Shown here piece after piece: positions 26,857 through 35,340 of a DNA stretch of 64,000 nt. Both the position numbers and the translations under genes were made by a program. The DNA lies in the NCBI RefSeq assembly GCF_000384215.1, contig NZ_KB913032.1, forward strand, positions 3,365,665 to 3,429,664, read 5' to 3'. This DNA is from Amycolatopsis alba DSM 44262 (lineage in GTDB: Bacteria > Actinomycetota > Actinomycetes > Mycobacteriales > Pseudonocardiaceae). Each line of letters begins with the position of its first letter. Position 1 is the first letter of the stretch. The notes under the pieces are model-generated. The model searched no databases, was not told where the DNA came from, and saw only the letters and a program-made list of their open reading frames with translations.

Positions 26857-27801
26857 ATGATCGAGCTGGTCCTGACCGCCGAGAGCGCCAACCGGGTCCG
26901 CTTCGGCATCTCCCCGCTCGACGAGACCATGGGCGCGATGCAGACCCTGCTCGGACGGCGCGGGCATCCGAGTCATCTGCCGTGGCTGCGCGAGGCCGCC
27001 GCGAAACTGCCGGACCTGCCCATCGACGGCTTCGCCAAGGTGATGAGCGCGCGGCACTACATCACCGACTTCCTCAGCCCGCCGCCGAGCGGGCCGGAGA
27101 CCACCGCGTCCGCCCAGCTCGCCGAAATCCGCCGGACACCGCCGGACCAGGTCGCCCGCGAACTGTCCAAAGTGGATGCAGAGCTGAGCGGGCTCCCGGC
27201 GGACCCGGCCGAGGCGAGGAATCTGCTGGCGGCTCAGATGGAGATCGCCTGGACCGAACTGGTCGAACCGCACTGGCCGCGGATGCGCCGTTTCCTCGTC
27301 GCCGACATCGAGGAACGTTCACGGCGGCTGGCCGCCGGCGGCATCGCGCTGGTACTGGAGGACATCCACCCGCGGGTGCGGCTCGTCGACGACGTCCTGG
27401 TGATCGAGATGAAGGAACGCGGCCGCTTCCGCCTCGACCGGCGCGGGCTCCTGCTGATCCCCGGCGTCTTCGCGTGGCCGTCGGTCGGGGTGATCACGAT
27501 GAAGCCGTGGCAGCCTTCGCTGCTCTATCCGGCCCGCGGCGTCGCCGAACTCTGGTCGGATCCCGAACGCCCGGCCGACGCGCTCGCCGGGGTGCTCGGC
27601 CGGACGAAGGCCTCACTGCTCACGACGCTCAACGAGCCCGCGAGCACCACCGAGCTGGCACGCAGGCTCGGCTTCTCCGCGCCGACGGTCTCGCGGCATT
27701 TGACCGCGATGCGCGCGGCGGGCCTGCTCGACACGCGGCGACGCGGCCGCGAGGTGCGTTACCTGCGCACCGAACTTGGCGACGCCCTGCTCCGGGCATA
27801 G
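26857..27801 (+). CDS. ArsR-family transcriptional regulator with DUF5937-type N-terminal domain
   Basis: A 314-residue regulator. The C-terminal 80 residues are a winged helix-turn-helix of the ArsR type (LLTTLNEPASTTELARRLG, SAPTVSRHLTAMRAAGLLD, then the wing RRRGREVRYLRT). The N-terminal 220 residues match the large ligand-sensing part found in actinobacterial DUF5937 regulators. No metal-binding cysteines appear by the recognition helix, so the signal is probably not a metal. It shares a dyad with the divergent MFS gene and is followed by a metallo-hydrolase gene after 34 bases. Confidence 0.9.
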   Translation: MIELVLTAESANRVRFGISPLDETMGAMQTLLGRRGHPSHLPWLREAAAKLPDLPIDGFAKVMSARHYITDFLSPPPSGPETTASAQLAEIRRTPPDQVARELSKVDAELSGLPADPAEARNLLAAQMEIAWTELVEPHWPRMRRFLVADIEERSRRLAAGGIALVLEDIHPRVRLVDDVLVIEMKERGRFRLDRRGLLLIPGVFAWPSVGVITMKPWQPSLLYPARGVAELWSDPERPADALAGVLGRTKASLLTTLNEPASTTELARRLGFSAPTVSRHLTAMRAAGLLDTRRRGREVRYLRTELGDALLRA

Positions 27802-27835
27802 GCTGGAAAATGACCTACCGCGAAGGAGAACACTG

Positions 27836-28471
27836 ATGCGTATTGTCCACTTTGGACACGCTTGCACACTTCTGGAGACCGAGGGCGCGCGGATCCTGAT
27901 CGACCCCGGCACCTTCTCGGCTGGTTTCGAGGGCGAGCGTGAACTGGACGCCATCCTGATCACCCACCAGCACTTCGACCACCTCGACGTCGAACGGCTG
28001 CCCGCGCTGCTGGAAGCGAACCCCGGCGCGCAGCTGATCGTCGATCCGGGCTCGGCCGACACCGTGCGGAAGATCGGCGCCGAGTTCCAGATCGCGAGCC
28101 CCGGCGACTCCTTCGGCATCGGGTCCAGCGGCGTCAACGTCGTCGGCGGTGAGCACGCCGTGATCCACGAGGACATCCCGGCGATCCCGAACGTCGGGTA
28201 CATCGTCGATCACGGCGCGTTCTACCACCCCGGTGACTCGTTCTTCGTGCCGGAACAGAAGATCGACGTCCTCGGCCTGCCCACTGGCGCCCCGTGGCTC
28301 AAGGCCGGCGAAGCGGTCGACTACCTGCGCGCCGTGTCGCCGCGCCTCGCCGTCCCGATCCACGAAGCCGTCCTCGCGCGGCCGCAGATGCACTACGGCC
28401 TGTTCGCCAACCTCGCTCCGGAAGGCACCGAGGTGAAGGTGCTCGATGTCGGGGAGCCGGTCAAGCTTTAG
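27836..28471 (+). CDS. MBL-fold metal-dependent hydrolase (UlaG-like)
   Basis: 211 residues of the metallo-beta-lactamase fold. Zinc ligands: HFGHAC at the N-terminus, ITHQHFDHLD (the HxHxDH motif), the later HAVIHEDIP and the C-terminal PIHEAV. The substrate is unknown. ATG at 27836 with GAAGGAG seven bases before it is well supported. Its stop overlaps the end of the convergent DUF418 gene by four bases. It is probably co-transcribed with the ArsR gene. Confidence 0.9.
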   Translation: MRIVHFGHACTLLETEGARILIDPGTFSAGFEGERELDAILITHQHFDHLDVERLPALLEANPGAQLIVDPGSADTVRKIGAEFQIASPGDSFGIGSSGVNVVGGEHAVIHEDIPAIPNVGYIVDHGAFYHPGDSFFVPEQKIDVLGLPTGAPWLKAGEAVDYLRAVSPRLAVPIHEAVLARPQMHYGLFANLAPEGTEVKVLDVGEPVKL

Positions 28472-29616
28472 CGATAGGCGAGTTTCCGCACCAGGATCTC
28501 CGCCGGGCCGCGGTAGCCCTTCCGGTGCATCCAGTACGCGACGACGACCGAGAGCAGCCACACGCCGAGTCCGCAGGCGGCCGCCACGAACGTCGGGTCT
28601 TTCTCCTGGCCGCCGAGGCCCAGCATGAACGGGGGCGCCAGGATCAGCCACGCCACCGACTGGAACAGGTACGCGCTCAGCGTGCGCTGCCCGAGGGCGG
28701 AGATCGCGGTGACGACCACGCCGCGACGTCGTTTGCCGACAGCCATGCCGATGAGGCCGAACAGGCTGAGGTAGCCGATCGCGCCGAACACGCCCGCACC
28801 CTCGTACAGCAGCTTGGCGAACCCGGCGGTGTCGGTGTCGAACCCGAGGTAGTCGCCGGCGAAGAGACCCATCGGCAGGGCGCCCGCGATCGCGACGCCG
28901 AAGCCGCCGAACACGCCGACGAGGAGGATCTTCCGGTTCGGCTCCTCCAAGAAGCGCTTCTTCGCGGCCCAGGCGCCCACCCAGACGAAGAGGATCGACG
29001 GCAGCAGGACCATCGTGATCGACGGCCATTCCACCAGGCGTTCTCCCAGGGCGTCGCCGTACGTCGGCGCCAGGGAGGACTTGTCCTCGGGTGACGGGAC
29101 GGGCGCGTCGCCGGAGTTCCCGCTGAGCACCAGGTACATCAGCACGGAGAGGTAGCAAAGGGCGAAAACCAGGTAAAAGGCCGGAAGCCGGTAGAAACCC
29201 TTGCTGCGCCGCAGGAGCAGCAGGGTGAACACGACACCGATGACGCCATACGCGCCGAGCACGTCACCGGAGAAGAACAGCACCCCGTCGACGGCGCCGA
29301 AGACCAGCAACCACGCGTGCCTCCGGAGCAGGACGCCCCGCGTCCGGGGCCACGACTCGCCTAGCGCCAGCTGGCGATCCGCGAACTGCACCATCCCGTA
29401 ACCGAGCATCATGCCGAACAGCGGCAACGCGCACGCGTGCACGAAGACGAACAGCCCCACGAAGTACGGCCGTTCCAGGCCCTGCGGCGTCTGATCGACC
29501 CCCGGCGAGTTGCCGAGGAAGATGCTCGCGGTATGCGCCAGCGCGACGAGCAACAGTGCGAAACCCCTGGCCAGATCCGGTGCGAGCACTCGCTCACTGG
29601 TCGGCAACGACTTCAT
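28468..29616 (-). CDS. DUF418 (YeiB-like) membrane protein
   Basis: 382 residues with about ten membrane segments and the family opening ERVLAPDLARGFALLLVALAH. The C-terminal DUF418 domain begins near GQRTLSAYLFQSVAWLI. The role is unknown; related proteins are candidate membrane acyltransferases. ATG at 29616 follows AGGGGG closely; an in-frame start 30 bases upstream lies in the operator region. The TetR gene lies upstream on the same strand with an operator-like dyad in the gap. Confidence 0.88.
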   Translation of the reverse strand: MKSLPTSERVLAPDLARGFALLLVALAHTASIFLGNSPGVDQTPQGLERPYFVGLFVFVHACALPLFGMMLGYGMVQFADRQLALGESWPRTRGVLLRRHAWLLVFGAVDGVLFFSGDVLGAYGVIGVVFTLLLLRRSKGFYRLPAFYLVFALCYLSVLMYLVLSGNSGDAPVPSPEDKSSLAPTYGDALGERLVEWPSITMVLLPSILFVWVGAWAAKKRFLEEPNRKILLVGVFGGFGVAIAGALPMGLFAGDYLGFDTDTAGFAKLLYEGAGVFGAIGYLSLFGLIGMAVGKRRRGVVVTAISALGQRTLSAYLFQSVAWLILAPPFMLGLGGQEKDPTFVAAACGLGVWLLSVVVAYWMHRKGYRGPAEILVRKLAYR

Positions 29617-29635
29617 GATTCCCCCTCGATCATCC

Positions 29636-29677
29636 TTAGTATCCAACGTACACTAATTAATGTCCGGCGGATACTAA
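29636..29677. promoter_or_regulatory. 42-base dyad in the promoter of the DUF418 gene
   Basis: TTAGTATCC (29636-29644) and GGATACTAA (29669-29677) are exact inverse complements, and the sequence between continues the symmetry with few mismatches (CGTACACTAAT against ATTAATGTCCG). The size and position, between a TetR gene and its downstream neighbour, fit a TetR operator. Binding is inference. Confidence 0.6.
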
Positions 29678-29695
29678 ATGCGGAGAGGGCGGCTG

Positions 29696-30439
29696 TCAGT
29701 TCGCGTCGATGAGGGCGGCGACGCCGTCGAGGACGACGTTGAGGCCGAAGCCGAAATCGGGATCTTCGGCCTGGTCGGGAGCGCCCAGGGAGGTCAGGAA
29801 GCCCGCCGCGTCGGGGAAACGCTCGGGGTCGATCAGCTCGGCGAGCCCCTTGCCATAGGCCTGTTCGGCCTGCGCCTGGCTCAGCCCGCTGTCCTTCCTG
29901 CCCTCGGCGAGCTGGATGGCCTGCGCGCACGCGAGGCGGACATAGCCGCTGATCAGCACGAGCACCCCGCCCCTGGTGCCCCAGTCGAGACCGGTGTCGC
30001 GCAGCGTGCGCAGGATCGCGTCCATCCAGGCGACCCCGTGCGGACCGGCGGGCGGACCGGACAACGGCAGCTCGACCAGCCACGGATGGCTCATCAGCAC
30101 CGCGCGGTTGGCCTCGGCCAAGATGGTCAGTTCGGCCCGCCAGTCACCGGTGGACTCCACCCGCGGCGGGTCACCGATGGCGAAATCGGCCATCAGCTCC
30201 AGCAGTTCCGCCTTCGAGCCGATGTGGCGGTACAGCGACATCTTCGTGACGCCCAGGTCCTTCGCCACGTTCGCCAGTGTCACGTTCGCGACGCCTTCGC
30301 GATCGGCGAGGGCCACCGCGGCCGCCACGACGCTGTCGATGTCGAGCACCGACGGCCTGCCGCGCGTCGGGCGTTCCGAACGACGCCAGAGCCGCAGCAA
30401 CGTCGCCTGTGCGTCGCTCCGGTCGGCGTCGTCGGTCAT
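29696..30439 (-). CDS. TetR-family transcriptional regulator
   Basis: 247 residues. The helix-turn-helix is at about 30-78 (IDSVVAAAVALADREGVANV, LANVAKDLGVTKMSLYRHIG), with a long all-alpha C-terminal ligand domain of the TetR_C type. It lies four bases after the DUF2334 gene and 79 bases before DUF418. The dyad in that gap suggests it represses DUF418; whether it controls itself is not visible. Confidence 0.9.
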   Translation of the reverse strand: MTDDADRSDAQATLLRLWRRSERPTRGRPSVLDIDSVVAAAVALADREGVANVTLANVAKDLGVTKMSLYRHIGSKAELLELMADFAIGDPPRVESTGDWRAELTILAEANRAVLMSHPWLVELPLSGPPAGPHGVAWMDAILRTLRDTGLDWGTRGGVLVLISGYVRLACAQAIQLAEGRKDSGLSQAQAEQAYGKGLAELIDPERFPDAAGFLTSLGAPDQAEDPDFGFGLNVVLDGVAALIDAN

Positions 30440-30443
30440 CCCG

Positions 30444-31160
30444 TCAATCTAGTTGCAGCGACCGCGGCCGCGAGAGCGAGCCGTAGGTGGTCCCGAAAGC
30501 GCGGTTCTCCAGCGAGACGTCGACGGCGTCGAGGAACGCCTGCCGCAGCCCCGGCCGGGCGAGGTCCGCGGCGTCGATGCCGAGCCGGACAAGCCCGCCG
30601 CGGCGCGCGGCCCTGGCGGCGGCCAGCACCAGCGCGAAACACCGGACGGTCTCCGTCCGGTGCGACGGGCCGCCGAACTCCTGCACCCTGGCGCGCCGGA
30701 CCTCACCGGACACCAGGTCCCGCACCGAGACCAGGTCCGCGCACAGCCTGAACCCGTGCTCGCGCAGGGCCTGCACGGTGCCCTCCGACGCGATCCAGCG
30801 CGGCGGCGCGAACCCGTCGACGGCCATGCCGTTGGCGTCGAGCGCCGCCTTCGCCGCGATCAGCCGCAGCCGCGCCTCATGCGCGGGGAGAGCCGCGAAC
30901 TCCGCGCGTTTGCCCAGGTGGACGGCGCGGTGCGTGGGAGTGATCCGGTGGTCGTAACCGTGCAGGAGGACGGAATCGCCATGTGCGCGGCGGGTCCGGA
31001 CCCACTCGGTCACCGGGCCCTCGCCGGTGCGGGCGGCGTAGAGCACGGACAACGGGACCTTGCGCCTGTCGAGCTCGGCCGCGAGGTCGGCACAGCGGTG
31101 CAACGTCCGGGTGGTCACGCCGGACAGGGAAACCAGCAAACGTGCGTCCACGGTCCTCAT
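30444..31160 (-). CDS. DUF2334 polysaccharide-deacetylase-like protein
   Basis: 238 residues of the NodB-related DUF2334 family. Seen: LLVSLSGVTTRTLHRCADLA, the strand-and-His segment DSVLLHGYDH, and GFAPPRWIASEGTVQALREH. DUF2334 proteins are putative carbohydrate esterases; the first metal Asp of classic deacetylases (usually DD) is Ser-Gly here (SLSGVT), so activity is doubtful. No signal peptide. It lies four bases upstream of tetR and 63 bases after the purC stop on the same strand. Confidence 0.82.
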   Translation of the reverse strand: MRTVDARLLVSLSGVTTRTLHRCADLAAELDRRKVPLSVLYAARTGEGPVTEWVRTRRAHGDSVLLHGYDHRITPTHRAVHLGKRAEFAALPAHEARLRLIAAKAALDANGMAVDGFAPPRWIASEGTVQALREHGFRLCADLVSVRDLVSGEVRRARVQEFGGPSHRTETVRCFALVLAAARAARRGGLVRLGIDAADLARPGLRQAFLDAVDVSLENRAFGTTYGSLSRPRSLQLD

Positions 31161-31223
31161 TGGGACAGACCGGCCTTGCGCCGGACTGACGGCGGAGTGA
31201 ACACCGCAGGTCAGCCGGGCGAA

Positions 31224-32105
31224 TCAGCTGGGCCAGTCATCGAGCGAACAGCCGGTGATGCGTTCGTAGGCGTCGATGTACCTCGCCCTGGTGGCGGTGA
31301 CGATCTCGTCGGGCAGCGGTGGCGGCTCGGGTCTCTCCAGCCGGTGCCAGCCCGACGCGGGACCGGTCAGCCAGTCGCGCAGCGGCTGCTTGTCGAACGA
31401 CGGGAGCGGGCTGTCCGGGGTGCGCCCGGCCGCCGGCCAGTAGCGCGACGAATCCGGGGTCAGGACTTCGTCGGCGAGCACGAGGTTCCCGTCCGGGTCG
31501 ATGCCGAATTCGAGTTTCGTGTCCGCGAGCAGGATGCCGCGTTCGGCGGCGAATTCCGCGCCGCGGCGATACACCGCCAGTGTCGCCTCGCGGACTTCTT
31601 CGGCGCGTTCACGGCCGAGCTGCCCGACGACGTCTGAGAACGCGATGTTCTCGTCGTGCGACCCGTGATCGGCCTTGGTCGCGGGGGTGAAGATCGGCTC
31701 GGGGAGCTTGGCGGACTCGGTCAGGCCGGGGGGAAGTTCGACACCGCAGACGGTGCCGGTCGCGCGGTAGTCGGCGAGGCCGGTGCCGGTGAGATAGCCG
31801 CGGGCGACGGCTTCGAACGGCAGCATCGCCAGCTTCCGCACCAGCAGCGCGCGGCCGCGTACCTCGGCGGGGATGCGTTCGTCGTCGTAGGAGACCAGGT
31901 GGTTGGGGAGGACATCGGAGAGTTGGGAGAACCAGAACACGCTCATCGCGGTGAGCACCCGACCCTTGTCCGGGATGGGGGTGTTGAAGATGACGTCGTA
32001 GGCCGAGATCCTGTCCGAAGTGACGAGCAGCAGATGCTCGTCATCGACGGCGTAGAGCTCACGGACCTTGCCGGCGGCGATCTTCGGGTATTCGAGCGTC
32101 GTCAC
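31224..32105 (-). CDS. purC: Phosphoribosylaminoimidazole-succinocarboxamide synthase (SAICAR synthetase)
   Basis: Joins aspartate to CAIR with ATP. 293 residues. Motifs: [20 protein letters not shown] at the start, [28 protein letters not shown] and [14 protein letters not shown], which carry the ATP and metal contacts. GTG start. It is divergent from the SAM hydrolase gene with 35 bases between starts. Length fits the bacterial enzyme. Confidence 0.97.
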   Translation of the reverse strand: MTTLEYPKIAAGKVRELYAVDDEHLLLVTSDRISAYDVIFNTPIPDKGRVLTAMSVFWFSQLSDVLPNHLVSYDDERIPAEVRGRALLVRKLAMLPFEAVARGYLTGTGLADYRATGTVCGVELPPGLTESAKLPEPIFTPATKADHGSHDENIAFSDVVGQLGRERAEEVREATLAVYRRGAEFAAERGILLADTKLEFGIDPDGNLVLADEVLTPDSSRYWPAAGRTPDSPLPSFDKQPLRDWLTGPASGWHRLERPEPPPLPDEIVTATRARYIDAYERITGCSLDDWPS

Positions 32106-32140
32106 GGCTGCACCCTAGCGATCAAGGATGATGGCTGATC

Positions 32141-32947
32141 ATGCCGATCCACTGCGTTTCGTTCACGACCGACTACGGGCTGTGCGACGGATTCGTGGCC
32201 GCGTGCCACGGGGTGATCGCGCGGATCGCGCCGTCCGTCCGGGTGATCGACGTGACCCACGGGATCCCTCCGCAGCAGGTCAGGACCGGCGCCGAGGTGC
32301 TCGCCCAGACCGTGCCGTATCTGCCGGATGGCGTCCATCTCGCCGTCGTCGACCCCGGCGTCGGCACGGCGCGGCGCGGCGTCGTGGTGGTCACGGAACG
32401 CGGAACGCTCGTCGGCCCGGACAACGGACTCCTCATTCCCGCGGCCGAAACACTCACCGGGGTGATAGCGGCGTACGAACTGGCGGCCCCGGAGTACCGC
32501 CTTCCGGTGACGTCGTCGACGTTCCACGGCCGCGACGTCTTCGCCCCCGCGGCGGCGCATCTCGCGCTCGGCGTCGCCCCCGAGGAATTCGGGCCGCGGG
32601 TCGACGACCTCGTGCGCCTGCCGGACCCGTTCGTCGCGGTGTTCCCCGGCAAGCTGGTGGCCGAAGTGCTCACGGTCGACCACTTCGGCAACGTCCAGCT
32701 GGCCGCGAGCCCCGCCGACCTCGAACTGGCGGGACTGTCCGGCACGGTCTCGGTCAGCAGCGAGCACGTCCTGGTGAAAGCGCTGGTCGGCGACACCTTC
32801 GGCACGGTGCCGCCGGGCTGGAACGTGCTCTACACCGATTCCGCGGGCAAGCTCGCGGTCGCCGTGAACGGCGGTTCGGCCTCCGCCGTGCTCGGGCTGG
32901 GACCCGCCCAGGAGTGCACGATCACGTCGTCACCGACGGTCAGCTGA
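32141..32947 (+). CDS. SAM hydroxide adenosyltransferase (DUF62, SAM hydrolase)
   Basis: 268 residues of the DUF62 family, which splits S-adenosylmethionine with hydroxide to adenosine and methionine. Visible features: FTTDYGLCDGFVAACHGVI at the start, VDPGVGTARRGVVV, LVGPDNGLLIPA, and the family catalytic segment SSTFHGRDVFAPAAAHLA with its Arg and His, preceded by the N-terminal Asp. The fluorinase and chlorinase belong to the same fold but carry a 23-residue loop I do not see. The 3' end overlaps the MOSC gene by 118 bases. Confidence 0.9.
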   Translation: MPIHCVSFTTDYGLCDGFVAACHGVIARIAPSVRVIDVTHGIPPQQVRTGAEVLAQTVPYLPDGVHLAVVDPGVGTARRGVVVVTERGTLVGPDNGLLIPAAETLTGVIAAYELAAPEYRLPVTSSTFHGRDVFAPAAAHLALGVAPEEFGPRVDDLVRLPDPFVAVFPGKLVAEVLTVDHFGNVQLAASPADLELAGLSGTVSVSSEHVLVKALVGDTFGTVPPGWNVLYTDSAGKLAVAVNGGSASAVLGLGPAQECTITSSPTVS

Positions 32948-33717
32948 CCCGGCCCGGTCACCGCCATCTTGATCCCGAACGAGACCCCGCCCTCGGGTTC
33001 GCGCCGGTAGTCGGCGAGCGACCGGATCGGCTCGGGACCCGCCTTCTTGCCGGTCTCCTGATCGACCATCGGCACCGTGCAGCGGATGCAGACCTTCGCG
33101 TAACCCAGCTCCAGGCCGCCGACGGTGAGCGCGCGGACGTCGTCCTCGCGATGCGGCTCCGGCCAGCCCGCGACGACGATGTTGGGCCGGAAGCGGTCCA
33201 TCGGCACGGCTTCGGCGCCGCGCGAAGCGATGCGTTCGTTCAGACCGTCCAAAGAGGACTCGGAGGTGAGCAGGATCGCGTGCGCGTCGGCGAAGGCCGC
33301 GGTACCGGGGATCTCGCCGTTGGTGACGCGCTCGTGCTCCGGCGCGAGGCCGACGAACACCGACGGCAGGCCGAGGACGTCGGAAAACCACTCGGCGGCC
33401 TCGTCGCCCTGATGGATGCCCTTGCCCTGCCAGGTGAACGTCGCCGCGGGATGCCGCGGCCCGTCCGGCACGGTCTCGACCAGGAGATCCTCGACGCCGG
33501 GAGCGGTGAGGCGCAGGCGGGCGCCGTCGTCGGTCACTTCGGCCCCGATCGCGGCCATCACCGGATGTTTGCGCTGGCTGCGGAACTCGCCCTCCGGGGA
33601 CACGACCATCCAGGCACGGTCGAACCTCAGGCCGGCCGGGGTGACGTCGGCCGTGTCGACCGACGTCCCCGCGCAGCCCTTGACCGGGTAATAGACCAGC
33701 TTCGCGACTCTCGCCAT
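32830..33717 (-). CDS. MOSC domain protein (YcbX-like)
   Basis: 295 residues. The N-terminal MOSC_N barrel (VAKLVYYPVKGCAGTSVDTA, LRFDRAWMVVSPEGEF) is followed by the MOSC domain with the conserved Cys pair KVCIRCTVPMVDQETG, the presumed persulphide or molybdenum-cofactor contact. YcbX-type proteins reduce N-hydroxylated compounds. The domain ends near TVGDDVIVHSW; the last 25 residues (PSTAEAEPPFTATASLPAES and so on) are read from the antisense of the SAM hydrolase gene and look like an acquired tail. Confidence 0.9.
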   Translation of the reverse strand: MARVAKLVYYPVKGCAGTSVDTADVTPAGLRFDRAWMVVSPEGEFRSQRKHPVMAAIGAEVTDDGARLRLTAPGVEDLLVETVPDGPRHPAATFTWQGKGIHQGDEAAEWFSDVLGLPSVFVGLAPEHERVTNGEIPGTAAFADAHAILLTSESSLDGLNERIASRGAEAVPMDRFRPNIVVAGWPEPHREDDVRALTVGGLELGYAKVCIRCTVPMVDQETGKKAGPEPIRSLADYRREPEGGVSFGIKMAVTGPGQLTVGDDVIVHSWAGPSPSTAEAEPPFTATASLPAESV

Positions 33718-33724
33718 GACCGCA

Positions 33725-33759
33725 GATTACGCGTGTCGTCCGTCCAGACACGCGTAATC
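33725..33759. repeat. 13-bp perfect inverted repeat upstream of the MOSC gene
   Basis: GATTACGCGTGTC (33725-33737) pairs with GACACGCGTAATC (33747-33759). The unit GGACGACACGCG on the reverse strand links it to the repeats at 14152-14189 and 25591-25607. It lies seven bases before the MOSC start, so an operator role is also possible. Confidence 0.65.
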
Positions 33760-33782
33760 GCCAGGCGGACATCCGGGGCCTG

Positions 33783-33837
33783 TGTTGCGAAAGCCACTTT
33801 CGCAACCATCAACGTTGTGAAAGTGGCTTTCGCAACA
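33783..33837. repeat. Nested palindrome, CGAAAGCCACTTTC family, copy 3
   Basis: TGTTGCGAAAGCCACTTTC (33783-33801) pairs perfectly with 33819-33837. This copy has GTTGCGA where the others have GTCGCGA, with the complementary change in the other arm, so the stem is preserved. Just beyond the stop of the ABC ATPase gene on the minus strand. Confidence 0.8.
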
Positions 33838-33844
33838 TGCCCGG

Positions 33845-34585
33845 TCAGAGCACCTGGGACAGGAAGCGCTGAAGCCGCTCGCTCTGCGGAGCGTCGAAGA
33901 TCGCTTCCGGAGCGTCATGCTCGACGATCTTCCCGGCGTCCATGAACGCGACCTCGTCGGCCACGCTGCGCGCGAAACCCATCTCGTGGGTGACCACGAG
34001 CAGCGTCAAACCGCGCTCGGCCAGCCCCGCCATGAGGTTGAGCACGCCCTTGACCAGCTCCGGGTCCAGCGCGCTGGTCGCCTCGTCGAACAGCATGACC
34101 TCGGGCTCCATCGCGAGCGCCCGCGCGATCGCGACCCGCTGCTGCTGCCCGCCGGAAAGCGCGCTCGGCCGGTACGGCGCCTTGTCGGCGAGGCCGACCT
34201 CGGCGAGGCGGGCGTGCGCGATCTCCGCCGCCTCCTCCTTGCCGAGTTTCCGCACGCTGCGCAGCGGCAGGGTGATGTTGTCCAGCACGCTGCGGTGCCC
34301 GAACAGGTTGAAGTGCTGGAACACCATCCCGACCCGCTGGCGCAGCGCGTCCGGGTCGGCGGAGATGACGCTCTCACCGCCGAGCAGCAGGTCTCCCGAG
34401 TCGGGTTCCTGCAACCGGTTCACGCAGCGCAGCAGCGTCGACTTGCCCGAACCGGACGGGCCGACGATGCAGGTCGTGCGGCCCTTTTCGACCTTGAGGT
34501 TCACGCCCTTGAGCACTTCGAGGGTGCCGAAGGAGACGTGGATGTCGCGGAGTTCGACACTGGAAGAACGGACAGCGGCGGTCAT
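33845..34585 (-). CDS. Amino-acid ABC transporter ATP-binding protein (GlnQ-like)
   Basis: 246-residue ATPase that drives uptake of a polar amino acid. Walker A GPSGSGKST (42-50), Q-loop VFQHFNLFGH, signature LSGGQQQR, Walker B VMLFDEATSALD and the switch His in VVTHEMGFAR are all intact. ATG at 34585 overlaps the permease stop by four bases (ATGA). Last gene of a five-gene operon, followed by a palindrome that may terminate it. Confidence 0.95.
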   Translation of the reverse strand: MTAAVRSSSVELRDIHVSFGTLEVLKGVNLKVEKGRTTCIVGPSGSGKSTLLRCVNRLQEPDSGDLLLGGESVISADPDALRQRVGMVFQHFNLFGHRSVLDNITLPLRSVRKLGKEEAAEIAHARLAEVGLADKAPYRPSALSGGQQQRVAIARALAMEPEVMLFDEATSALDPELVKGVLNLMAGLAERGLTLLVVTHEMGFARSVADEVAFMDAGKIVEHDAPEAIFDAPQSERLQRFLSQVL

Positions 34586-35340
34586 GACATCGGCACCTTT
34601 CCGGCGTTCAGCACTTCCAAGTCGCCGCCGTCGTCGTCGGCCTGGACCTTCTTGCCGGTGCGCAGCTTCTTGTCGATGAAGTTCACCAGATGCGTCAGCG
34701 GGACGGTGATCACCAGGTAGACGACCCCGGCCGCGACCAGCGGCGACAGGTTCCCGGTGTTGGCCGCGAGGTCCTGCCCGATGCGGAACAGGTCGCGCTG
34801 CTCGGCGAGGAAGCCGAGGAAGTACACCAGGCTCGAGTCCTTGACCAGCGCGATGAACTGGTTCACCAGCGCGGGCAGCACCCGCCGCACCCCCTGCGGG
34901 ATGACGACGAGCGCCATCGCCTTGGTGTAGCTCATGCCCAGCGCGCGGCTGGCCTCCATCTGTCCTTTTTCGACGCTCTGGATACCGGCGCGGAAGATCT
35001 CGCCGATGTACGCGGCGGCGATCAGGCTCAGCGCCAGGATGCCCAGCGGATAAGGATTCCGCGACAGCGACGGGATGAGGATGCCACCGCCCTGGCCGAT
35101 CACCAGGATGGTCAGGATCGCGGGCAGGCCGCGGAAGATGTCGGTGTACACCCTGGCAGGCCAGCGAAGCCACGCCTTGCTGGACAGTCCCATCGTGGCC
35201 AGCAGCATGCCGAGCACGGTGCCGATCAGCGCCGAGAACGCCGACAGGATCAGCGTGTTCAGCAGGCCCGTCCCGAGGAGGTCGGGGAAGACCTCCCAGA
35301 TGTACTCCCACTTCAGGAAGGTGTTGAAGAAGTCGTTCAC
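34582..35340 (-). CDS. Amino-acid ABC transporter permease (HisM/GlnP type)
   Basis: 252 residues with about five membrane helices and the permease EAA loop (QMEASRALGMSYTKAMALVVIPQGVRR, shown by EASRALGMSYTKAM). Three of its features, LNTLILSAFSALIG, DIFRGLPAILTILVI and AAYIGEIFRAGIQSVEKGQ, are standard for the HisMQ family. GTG start directly after the stop of the upstream binding protein. It is the only permease in the operon, so it must work as a homodimer. Confidence 0.94.
   Translation of the reverse strand: MNDFFNTFLKWEYIWEVFPDLLGTGLLNTLILSAFSALIGTVLGMLLATMGLSSKAWLRWPARVYTDIFRGLPAILTILVIGQGGGILIPSLSRNPYPLGILALSLIAAAYIGEIFRAGIQSVEKGQMEASRALGMSYTKAMALVVIPQGVRRVLPALVNQFIALVKDSSLVYFLGFLAEQRDLFRIGQDLAANTGNLSPLVAAGVVYLVITVPLTHLVNFIDKKLRTGKKVQADDDGGDLEVLNAGKVPMS

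Noticed and set aside
32141..32947. Fluorinase or chlorinase rather than SAM hydrolase
   Set aside because: The fold family is the same, but I do not see the extra 23-residue loop of the halogenases, and the context contains no organohalogen genes.
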